Made by a program: the position numbers and the translations under genes
The notes under the pieces: model-generated
Databases searched by the model: none
What the model saw: only the letters and a program-made list of their open reading frames with translations
Told to the model about the DNA's origin: nothing
NCBI GenBank assembly: GCA_947460525.1
Contig: CANHIV010000109.1
Coordinates: forward strand, 1-5,179
Reading direction: 5' to 3'
Length of the DNA: 5,179 bases
Origin: Flavobacteriales bacterium
GTDB lineage: Bacteria; Bacteroidota; Bacteroidia; Flavobacteriales_D; Sanyastnellaceae
Shown here: positions 1 through 4,774 of the stretch, one piece after another
Numbering within the stretch: position 1 is the stretch's first letter
Layout: every line of letters begins with the position of its first letter

Positions 1-413
1 AATTCTTGGCGGTATTCCTGTGTGGTTTTTTCATCAATCAACCTTTTCTCATCCAGGTTTTTTTTGATGGACAATAGAATTTGGTTGGGGTTGACTGGCT
101 TGATCAGGTAGTCCGCGATTTTGGAACCGATGGCATCTTCCATGATGTGCTCCTCTTCGCTTTTGGTAATCATCACCACCGGCAGATTGGGATCATGGGC
201 TTTGATCTGTTGCAGCGCCTCCAGGCCAGAGATCCCCGGCATATTTTCATCGAGGAAAACCATATCCAGGTGTTGGGCTTTCACCTTTTCCACCGCCTCA
301 CGGCCATTGTTCACGGTAATCAGCACATACCCTTTTTGCTCAAGGAACATCACATGCGGTTTGAGCAATTCAATCTCATCATCCGCCCACAAAATCACTG
401 GTTTCATTGCCAT
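1..413 (-). CDS. porX: PorX-type two-component response regulator, N-terminal part (cut by left edge)
   Basis: The 137 visible codons form a complete CheY-like receiver domain. The acidic pair D11/D12 lies in ILWADDE, the phospho-acceptor D55 in FLDENMPG, the conserved threonine T83 in [14 protein letters not shown], and the lysine K105 in [22 protein letters not shown] and [26 protein letters not shown] are what I recognise as PorX. In the known family PorX is about 510-520 residues, with a PglZ (alkaline-phosphatase-fold) effector domain after the receiver. It works with sensor kinase PorY to control type IX secretion and gliding genes. The PglZ part would lie beyond base 1 and is not seen here. 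Translation can start at 413 (MAMKP) or 407 (MKP); I took the first. No Shine-Dalgarno and no clear TAnnTTTG box is visible upstream. The gene diverges from the HD phosphohydrolase gene with 112 bases between the starts. Confidence 0.9.
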   Translation of the reverse strand, partial: MAMKPVILWADDEIELLKPHVMFLEQKGYVLITVNNGREAVEKVKAQHLDMVFLDENMPGISGLEALQQIKAHDPNLPVVMITKSEEEHIMEDAIGSKIADYLIKPVNPNQILLSIKKNLDEKRLIDEKTTQEYRQE

Positions 414-525
414 TCTAACGCGAAGGTAAGTCAGATATTGCACACCGCACCGCGTTAACGAAGGGATGGTGATATGTTCTCCCTCTATTCATCTTCTACC
501 CGATACTTCGACTTATTTTTGTGTT

Positions 526-1752
526 ATGGCGCAATACTTCCGCAAGATTATCAATGACCCGGTGTATGGTTTTATTACCATCCGCCATCCGTTTATTTTT
601 GAACTGATCAATCACCCGGCTTTCCAAAGACTGCGCCGCATCAGCCAATTGGGCCTGAGCCACCTGGTGTACCCGGGTGCCATCCACAACCGTTTCCAAC
701 ATGCACTGGGTGCCATGCACCTGATGCAAAATGCAATCGATGAACTCCGCGTGCGGGGTGTGGAAATTACGGTGACCGAAGAAGAAGGTCTTTTGGCCGC
801 TATTCTTTTGCACGATATCGGTCATGGTCCCTACAGCCATGCCCTGGAACACAGCATCGTCGGTGGGGTGCACCATGAGGACATCAGCGCTGGTTTGATG
901 GACCAAATGAATCAACAAATGGGTGGTCGCTTGCAAACCGCCATTGACATCTTTAACAACGCCTATCCCAAACCGTTTATGCACAGCCTGGTGAGCAGTC
1001 AGCTGGACATGGACCGTTTGGACTACCTGGCCCGTGATAGCTTCTTCTCCGGCGTGGTGGAAGGTCAAGTGGGTTCTGAACGCATCATCAAAATGATGGA
1101 TGTCGTGGACAATCAACTGGTGGTGGAAGAGAAAGGGATTTACAGCGTGGAGAAATTTATCGTCGCGCGGAGATTCATGTACTGGCAGGTATACCTCCAC
1201 AAAACGGTATTGAGCGCGGAATACATGCTGGTCAATACATTGCGACGGGCCAAGGAATTGGTAGACGCGGGAAACGAACTGTGGAGCACGCCCGCCTTGG
1301 GTTTCTTTTTGCACAACAACTTTGACAAAGCAGGATTTTTCAATCACCCGGATGCGCTCAAAAATTTCTTGCAACTCGACGACCAAGATGTGTTGAGTGC
1401 GCTCAAAGTATGGCAATACAGTACGGACTTTGTTTTGCGCACCTTGTCGACCATGTTGGTAGAACGAAAGTTGTTTAAAATACAAATCCTTACCGAAGCC
1501 CCCAGTGCCGAACTTTTGGAAAATCAAATTCAAAAAATCGCGCAGCAACACAACATCAGCGCGCACGAAGCAGCGTACTTTGTCATGACCGGCGAGGCTG
1601 CCAATCGCGCGTACAGCCAGAGTGGCGACATCATCCTCATTAAAATGAAAAACGGACAAGTATTAAATGCCGCCGAAGTCAGTGAGCACCTGAGCTTAGC
1701 GCCCATCACCCGTGAAGTGCGCAAATGGTTTTTGGCTGGACCCAGGGCATAG
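526..1752 (+). CDS. HD-domain phosphohydrolase (SAMHD1/dGTPase-like superfamily)
   Basis: This encodes 408 residues with a full set of HD metal ligands: H59 in NRFQHALG, H96-D97 in LLHDIGHGPYSH, and D163 in QLDMDRLDYLARDS. H105 and H117 (in GVHHEDIS) match the extra histidines of SAMHD1-type active sites. The layout resembles the bacterial HD hydrolase family whose members begin with NDPxYGFI, here at residues 10-16. Such enzymes hydrolyse phosphate esters of nucleotides, some being dNTP triphosphohydrolases; the substrate here is unknown. The protein is probably cytosolic, with no signal peptide or membrane segment. An in-frame ATG at 466 would add 20 residues ([20 protein letters not shown]) unlike family N-termini, so I prefer 526, just before the conserved segment. 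The TATTTTTG at 514-521 is so close to this start that a transcript from it would be leaderless or nearly so. The stop lies three bases from the convergent stop of the ATPase gene, with no terminator hairpin between. Confidence 0.9.
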   Translation: MAQYFRKIINDPVYGFITIRHPFIFELINHPAFQRLRRISQLGLSHLVYPGAIHNRFQHALGAMHLMQNAIDELRVRGVEITVTEEEGLLAAILLHDIGHGPYSHALEHSIVGGVHHEDISAGLMDQMNQQMGGRLQTAIDIFNNAYPKPFMHSLVSSQLDMDRLDYLARDSFFSGVVEGQVGSERIIKMMDVVDNQLVVEEKGIYSVEKFIVARRFMYWQVYLHKTVLSAEYMLVNTLRRAKELVDAGNELWSTPALGFFLHNNFDKAGFFNHPDALKNFLQLDDQDVLSALKVWQYSTDFVLRTLSTMLVERKLFKIQILTEAPSAELLENQIQKIAQQHNISAHEAAYFVMTGEAANRAYSQSGDIILIKMKNGQVLNAAEVSEHLSLAPITREVRKWFLAGPRA

Positions 1753-1755
1753 TGG

Positions 1756-2949
1756 CTAATACAACAAGCCAAACATCCACAGCGGAATCGTTTTGAGCGT
1801 CGGAAACTCGATGTCATCTTTTACAACCCAAGCGTTGTCCTTTTCAGCCAGTTGCTTTTGTCCCTTGCTCTTTCCGCCAACCTCAAAAAGATATTTGCCG
1901 TTGACCAAAAAGTCAGCCTGCTTAGGCATTTGCACTTTCTGGGATGGTGCAAGTTGAGAGAGGAAAAATGTTTCGCGAACGGTACCAACGGAGACTTCCA
2001 TTTCTGAAAGCGCAAAAAGTAATGTGGTGTTATTCAAAAATATTTTCTCTGGCTTCTGCAATACCGATATGCTTTGCCCTTCAGGAAATAATAGGGCAAT
2101 GATCTTGGCTTGCTCCAAGTAATGCAAGTAATGATTCAGTGAGTTTCTGTGTATGCCCGTTCTCTCAGCAAGCTTAGTGATATTGGGTTTGAAAGGCACC
2201 TGTTGAGAAATGACATAGACCAATTGCAATAATTTTTTTGCATTTCGAATGTCAAAATCTTTCAATTCTGCCATGTCCACTTCAACGATCGTTCTGATCA
2301 GCTGATTGATTCTTTGATGCACCGTAGAAATATCTTCCAGTCCAAATGGATAGTATCCAAATTTCAAATACTCCCTAAAGTGTTCCAGGGGCCGAAAGCC
2401 CTTGGGGAGTTGTTGTATGATGAGCTCACCCTTAAACAGGACATCTTCAAGTTCTATGGCTGGTAAATGCGCGATATCTTGCATCGACAAAAACTCGCGG
2501 TAGGACAATCCTTGCAATTCATACATCAGCGCACGTCTGCTCAGATCTCCTTCTTGCTTGGAGATATCAATGATGGAAGAGCCTGTAAATATTATTTTTA
2601 AGTCAGGAAAGAAATCGTAAATGTTTTTGATCTCCTGTGCCCAATTTTTGTATTTGTGGACTTCGTCCAGAACAATGATTTGGCCCCCATTTTTATAAAA
2701 ATCGGTGACTGTGCTTTTCAAAGAATGGGCAGTAAAGTAGAGGTCATCCAAAGAAAAATAGGCCGCCTTGGAAGTGGGTAAATTTTGTTCTTTGATCCAT
2801 TGCAAAAGCAGTGTGGTTTTACCGGTACCCCTGGCCCCCTTTATACCAATGAGGCGACTGTTCCATTGAATGGAATAAAAAAGATAGCGCTTGAATTCCA
2901 GGGAAGTAGCCTTGACCAAACGTTCCGATTGCTCCAATAATAGGTTCAT
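1756..2949 (-). CDS. AAA_14-type ATPase with winged-helix and DUF4143-like C-terminal domain
   Basis: This encodes 397 residues. Walker A is GARGTGKTT (residues 38-46, K44), Walker B is IIVLDEVH (D95-E96), sensor 1 is FTGSS (121-125), and the likely arginine finger is R138/R139 in DLSRRALMYEL. GLSYREFLS (147-155) is the usual motif after it. A helix-turn-helix segment follows at about 256-283 (ITKLAERTGIHRNSLNHYLHYLEQ). The C-terminal part (about 320-397) looks like the PD-(D/E)XK-type fold of DUF4143 proteins, with E326, D346 and E356; the usual E-x-K is replaced by EVGGK (356-360). The protein ends with DDIEF...PLWMFGLLY, which I recall as typical of a Bacteroidota subgroup. The cellular role of this family is not established. 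The start at 2949 (MNLLLEQ) follows a good promoter (2969-2997) by a short leader; an upstream ATG at 2997 would lie inside that promoter. The gene has lower GC than the HD gene and may have been acquired. Confidence 0.88.
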   Translation of the reverse strand: MNLLLEQSERLVKATSLEFKRYLFYSIQWNSRLIGIKGARGTGKTTLLLQWIKEQNLPTSKAAYFSLDDLYFTAHSLKSTVTDFYKNGGQIIVLDEVHKYKNWAQEIKNIYDFFPDLKIIFTGSSIIDISKQEGDLSRRALMYELQGLSYREFLSMQDIAHLPAIELEDVLFKGELIIQQLPKGFRPLEHFREYLKFGYYPFGLEDISTVHQRINQLIRTIVEVDMAELKDFDIRNAKKLLQLVYVISQQVPFKPNITKLAERTGIHRNSLNHYLHYLEQAKIIALLFPEGQSISVLQKPEKIFLNNTTLLFALSEMEVSVGTVRETFFLSQLAPSQKVQMPKQADFLVNGKYLFEVGGKSKGQKQLAEKDNAWVVKDDIEFPTLKTIPLWMFGLLY

Positions 2950-2952
2950 TTC

Positions 2953-3003
2953 TGCATATTTAATTGTGCAAATATACACGCTTATTGCACATGCCAATAT
3001 GCA
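2953..3003. repeat. Two-tier palindrome over the ATPase promoter (candidate operator)
   Basis: Two perfect inverted repeats share one axis at base 2978. The inner arms are TGTGCAA (2965-2971) and TTGCACA (2985-2991). The outer arms are TGCATATT (2953-2960) and AATATGCA (2996-3003). The 4-base gaps between inner and outer arms and the 13-base centre are not symmetric, as expected of spaced half-sites rather than a simple hairpin. Every arm contains TGCA, with spacings of 14, 19 and 14 bases between successive TGCA starts. The left inner arm covers part of the -7 box and the right outer arm touches the -33 TTG, so a bound protein would block the promoter. The binding protein is unknown. Confidence 0.6.
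2969..2997 (-). promoter_or_regulatory. Bacteroidota-type promoter of the ATPase gene
   Basis: Read on the minus strand, TTG (2997-2995), an 18-base spacer and TATATTTG (2976-2969) match the Bacteroidota -33 TTG and -7 TAnnTTTG elements. The predicted transcription start near 2963 leaves a leader of about 14 bases before the ATG at 2949, similar to the other promoters in this window. Both elements are overlapped by arms of the palindrome at 2953-3003. Confidence 0.65.
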
Positions 3004-3045
3004 TTTTTAATACTTATACGAGAAACAGCCACATTTTTAGGGCAT

Positions 3046-3070
3046 AAAAAAACCGCCCGAAGGCGGTTTT
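3046..3070 (-). terminator. Intrinsic terminator of the lipocalin-like lipoprotein gene
   Basis: On the minus strand the stem CCGCC-GGCGG, flanked by pairing A/T runs, closes a C(UUCG)G tetraloop, an unusually stable RNA loop. Seven T residues follow (plus-strand A at 3046-3052). It starts about 20 bases after the stop codon at 3090. The core is identical to the terminator at 3501-3523. Confidence 0.85.
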
Positions 3071-3089
3071 CAATTTCTCGATAAAAGAC

Positions 3090-3464
3090 TTAGTCTTGTT
3101 TCCATTTGTACAAGTCACCAGCATCGTCTTTGTACCAAAGTTCTTTGTTGGCCAAGCGAACGATCGTCACGGTGTTATCGCCCAAAACATTGGTGAAAAC
3201 CACCTCTGTTTTTAATGTTGCCCATTCCCAAGTACCAGAATCATCACCAAAGGCACTAGAGAAAGTGTAGGTTCCATCGTCTTTGATCGACATGGTTAGG
3301 TCACCAGAGGTAGCTTGTCCAGCGTACTCTTCAATGGTCCACTCCCCTTCTAGGCGAGCGTCTTTGGAGCGCAAGCTCAATCCAGGACCCTCTTCGTAAC
3401 GGCTACAAGAAGAAACGATCGTCATCACCAACAACGACGCGAATAAGAATAATTTGTTTTTCAT
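3090..3464 (-). CDS. Lipocalin-like outer-envelope lipoprotein
   Basis: This encodes 124 residues. The signal peptide (MKNKLFLFASLLVMTIVSSC) has a lipobox ending in C20, so the mature protein is a lipoprotein starting CSRYEEGPG. Residues 26-124 (LSLRSKDARLEGEWTIEEY, a GTWEW turn, then ELWYKDDAGDLYKWKQD) have the alternating beta pattern of the small lipocalin-like lipoproteins often found in Bacteroidota. GEWTIEEY corresponds to the G-x-W opening of lipocalin-type barrels. Ligand and role are unknown; the protein probably sits in the outer membrane. It has its own -7 box (3481-3488) and its own terminator (3046-3070). It is therefore probably a single-gene unit, though it follows two other lipoprotein genes in the same direction. 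The family call rests on pattern recognition, not on catalytic residues. Confidence 0.8.
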   Translation of the reverse strand: MKNKLFLFASLLVMTIVSSCSRYEEGPGLSLRSKDARLEGEWTIEEYAGQATSGDLTMSIKDDGTYTFSSAFGDDSGTWEWATLKTEVVFTNVLGDNTVTIVRLANKELWYKDDAGDLYKWKQD

Positions 3465-3480
3465 ATCATTTGATTTTTCT

Positions 3481-3488
3481 CAAATATA
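3481..3488 (-). promoter_or_regulatory. -7 box of the lipocalin-like lipoprotein gene
   Basis: TATATTTG on the minus strand matches TAnnTTTG exactly and lies 16 bases before the ATG at 3464. No TTG is found 17-23 bases upstream, because that place is taken by the stem of the preceding gene's terminator (3501-3523). The promoter is thus packed against the terminator and has no visible -33 element. Confidence 0.5.
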
Positions 3489-3500
3489 AATCAAAGCAAC

Positions 3501-3523
3501 AAAAAACCGCCCGAAGGCGGTTT
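3501..3523 (-). terminator. Intrinsic terminator after the cysteine-pair lipoprotein gene
   Basis: The minus-strand stem CCGCC-GGCGG closes a UUCG tetraloop and is followed by six T residues (plus-strand A at 3501-3506). It lies about 25 bases after the stop at 3549. The hairpin core is the same as in the terminator at 3046-3070. Confidence 0.83.
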
Positions 3524-3548
3524 ATGGAAAACAAGAAACATACAAATA

Positions 3549-3926
3549 TTACCAAAGATAAGTTGGCGAACAATCGCCATCATTCAAAACAACTGTTCCG
3601 TTATTCCATTCAAATCCGTCTTCATCCTTTACCGACCATTTAATTGTTTTTGATTCATTACCATTCAAATCCACAACATGTTTTCCGCCAGAATTTCCAT
3701 CACAACCCGGCGCTGAACTGAAATACTCCGAGGCAGCCGTAGAACCAACATACTCGCCATCTATGTAAAATTTCAATACATTAACTCCAAACGTGTTTGC
3801 ATCTATTGCATCCTGTTCGTTTTGCCAAAATACAATTGTGGCACTTCTGTCTTTGTTACAAGAAGACATAGTCGTGAGCATTAAAATTGCACCAAGTGCA
3901 ACTAAAAAGAAACTTGTTTTTTTCAT
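3549..3926 (-). CDS. Small lipoprotein with a cysteine pair, family not recognised
   Basis: This encodes 125 residues. The signal peptide ends in the lipobox MSSC with C23, so the mature form begins CNKDRSA. The K-D after the cysteine resembles the surface-export signal of some Bacteroidota lipoproteins; this is only a hint. The mature domain is beta-rich: ATIVFWQNEQDA (29-40), VLKFYIDGEYVGSTAASEYFSS (50-71), a glycine-rich turn with C75, then KTIKWSVKDEDGFEWNNGTVVLNDGDC with C119. C75 and C119 could form a disulfide in the periplasm or outside the cell. I vaguely recall similar small Bacteroidota hypothetical proteins (FW...YVDG..VGS...C...W.GTV...C) but can name no function. The start lies 16 bases after the stop of the upstream lipoprotein gene, with no promoter between, so the two are probably co-transcribed. 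The gene ends at the UUCG terminator. Confidence 0.78.
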   Translation of the reverse strand: MKKTSFFLVALGAILMLTTMSSCNKDRSATIVFWQNEQDAIDANTFGVNVLKFYIDGEYVGSTAASEYFSSAPGCDGNSGGKHVVDLNGNESKTIKWSVKDEDGFEWNNGTVVLNDGDCSPTYLW

Positions 3927-3942
3927 ATGATTTTGATTTTAA

Positions 3943-4320
3943 TTATTTACAATTCAATTCAACTTCGATGACCTCATCAACCTTAACATGAAAATCATTA
4001 GCATAATCTATATATGCAGGTAGAAGACCAACATAAGGAACGAAAATCCATGGTATATCCAGCCATGCGCCCAAGGTGGGGCTTTCTTTCAACATCATTT
4101 CTTTCGTTTCACATCCTGGAGCGGATACTCGAACTAATCCATCCAAATCCCTTCTTGGAATTTCAATAAGTCTATTCGTGCGACCAATAACGGTCATATT
4201 AACCTTTACTTCGGCGTCCTTGCTGCAATTAAAGGTTACCTTCTGCTTCGTTCCATGGAACATTACAGAGCACGAAGACATGACAACGAAAATGGAGAAC
4301 AGAATGAGATTTTTTTTCAT
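3943..4320 (-). CDS. PEGA-like small lipoprotein with C-terminal hydrophobic stretch
   Basis: This encodes 125 residues. The short signal peptide MKKNLILFSIFVVMSSC has its lipobox cysteine at C17. Residues about 21-80 (FHGTKQKVTFNCSKDAEVKVNMTVIGRTNRLIEIPRRDLDGLVRVSAPGCETKEMMLKES) follow the pattern of PEGA-type domains: a small-molecule-like strand, a name-and-argument turn V-x-G-x-T, then an extended peptide and G-C/Y-x-x-K. Residues about 82-107 (TLGAWLDIPWIFVPYVGLLPAYIDYA) are strongly hydrophobic and may enter the membrane or pack as a helical hairpin. The protein ends with a short strand, VIEVELNCK. The function is unknown; an envelope structural or sugar/peptide-binding role is a guess. 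It is the first gene of a likely two-gene transcript with 3549-3926, from the promoter at 4340-4371. It is divergent from the HTH gene. Confidence 0.78.
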   Translation of the reverse strand: MKKNLILFSIFVVMSSCSVMFHGTKQKVTFNCSKDAEVKVNMTVIGRTNRLIEIPRRDLDGLVRVSAPGCETKEMMLKESPTLGAWLDIPWIFVPYVGLLPAYIDYANDFHVKVDEVIEVELNCK

Positions 4321-4339
4321 AAGGTGTGAATTATTTTTT

Positions 4340-4371
4340 CAAAAATAAACAAATTTCTACAATTTATACAA
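4340..4371 (-). promoter_or_regulatory. Promoter of the lipoprotein pair
   Basis: On the minus strand, TTG (4371-4369), a 21-base spacer and TATTTTTG (4347-4340) match the Bacteroidota -33/-7 pattern. The expected start near 4334 gives a leader of about 14 bases before the ATG at 4320. The -33 element and spacer lie within the ACA(A)ATTT repeat array, so regulation at this site is plausible. Confidence 0.6.
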
Positions 4372-4409
4372 TTTTGTGTATTTATTTCATTGCATTTTAC
4401 ACAAATTTG
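4349..4409. repeat. ACA(A)ATTT repeat array with a long inverted repeat (candidate operator)
   Basis: ACAAATTT occurs at 4349-4356 and 4401-4408, and TACAATTT at 4358-4365 and 4367-4374. The copies start about 10, 9 and 33 bases apart, close to whole helical turns. The last two take part in an inverted repeat: arms 4369-4380 (ending TTTTGTGTA) and 4398-4409 (beginning TACACAAATTT) pair at 11 of 12 positions across a 17-base spacer. The array lies between the divergent HTH and lipoprotein genes and overlaps the lipoprotein promoter. The region is AT-rich, so some repetition could be chance. Confidence 0.45.
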
Positions 4410-4447
4410 GTAGGGGATGTTGCCAGTTTTATTCGCTACTTGCCGTG

Positions 4448-4765
4448 GTGAAAATACATGTGGGTCATACTGTGGAAAATGCTGTACGTAGCTCTGGAAT
4501 GAGCATTACAGCGATTTCCTACAAACTCAACGTTTCAAGAAAAACCATTTATAACTACTTTGACGACCCTGAATTGGATCTCAAAATTGTGCAAAGATTC
4601 GAGAAAATTTTACACACTTCTATCATCAGCAAAGATCAACTGATGGTCAATTATGACAACCCGGAAGGTATGCCGCTTACCGCAGAAAAAGAAGCCGCCT
4701 ACTGGAGAGCCAAGTACATCGATCTCCTAGAACGATATACCCAGCTGCTCGAAAATCACAAATAA
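4448..4765 (+). CDS. Small HTH transcriptional regulator with C-terminal coiled coil
   Basis: This encodes 105 residues. The helix-turn-helix is at about 11-45: MSITAISYKLNVSRKTIYNYF, with the recognition helix near VSRKTIYNYFDD. IVQRFEKIL (48-56) matches the last helix of the Cro/XRE-like fold. A linker (about 60-76) leads to a charged heptad-like helix AEKEAAYWRAKYIDLLERYTQLLENHK (79-105), a likely dimer-forming coiled coil. This small HTH-plus-EAAYWRAKY architecture is familiar among Bacteroidota regulators. No in-frame ATG precedes the domain. I chose GTG at 4448 (giving MKIHVGHTVE); GTG at 4445 or 4460 is possible. A longer in-frame opening from GTG 4376 would begin inside the repeat array and is unlikely. 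The gene is divergent from the lipoprotein genes, so those are its likely targets, along with itself. The stop lies 9 bases from the convergent receptor stop. Confidence 0.78.
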   Translation: MKIHVGHTVENAVRSSGMSITAISYKLNVSRKTIYNYFDDPELDLKIVQRFEKILHTSIISKDQLMVNYDNPEGMPLTAEKEAAYWRAKYIDLLERYTQLLENHK

Positions 4766-4774
4766 TCACCGCGC

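Noticed and set aside
81..458. Open frames on the plus strand over the porX start
   Set aside because: They are antisense to an unmistakable receiver domain and show no recognisable features.
466..525. Upstream ATG start for the HD gene
   Set aside because: The extra 20 residues are unlike a family N-terminus, and the TATTTTTG box would lie inside the coding region.
496..1659. A 387-codon open frame on the minus strand opposite the HD gene
   Set aside because: It is rich in H, V and F with no domain-like pattern and lies entirely opposite a gene with intact catalytic motifs; codon bias of the true gene explains it.
2950..2997. Upstream ATG start for the ATPase at 2997
   Set aside because: It would place the start inside the -33 element and encode a 16-residue extension spanning the promoter and palindrome.
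3046..3523. The two GC hairpins as a CRISPR-like or mobile repeat
   Set aside because: There are only two copies, each placed just after a stop codon and followed by T runs on the coding strand: ordinary intrinsic terminators.
4376..4447. Longer HTH protein starting at GTG 4376
   Set aside because: The start would lie inside the inverted repeat, and the added residues, including a CC pair, do not fit the small HTH family.
4417..4491. A 24-codon cysteine-rich frame starting ATG 4417 after AGGGG
   Set aside because: The purine run touches the ATG with no spacing, and most of the frame overlaps the HTH gene out of phase; the cysteines come from TGT/TGC shadow codons.
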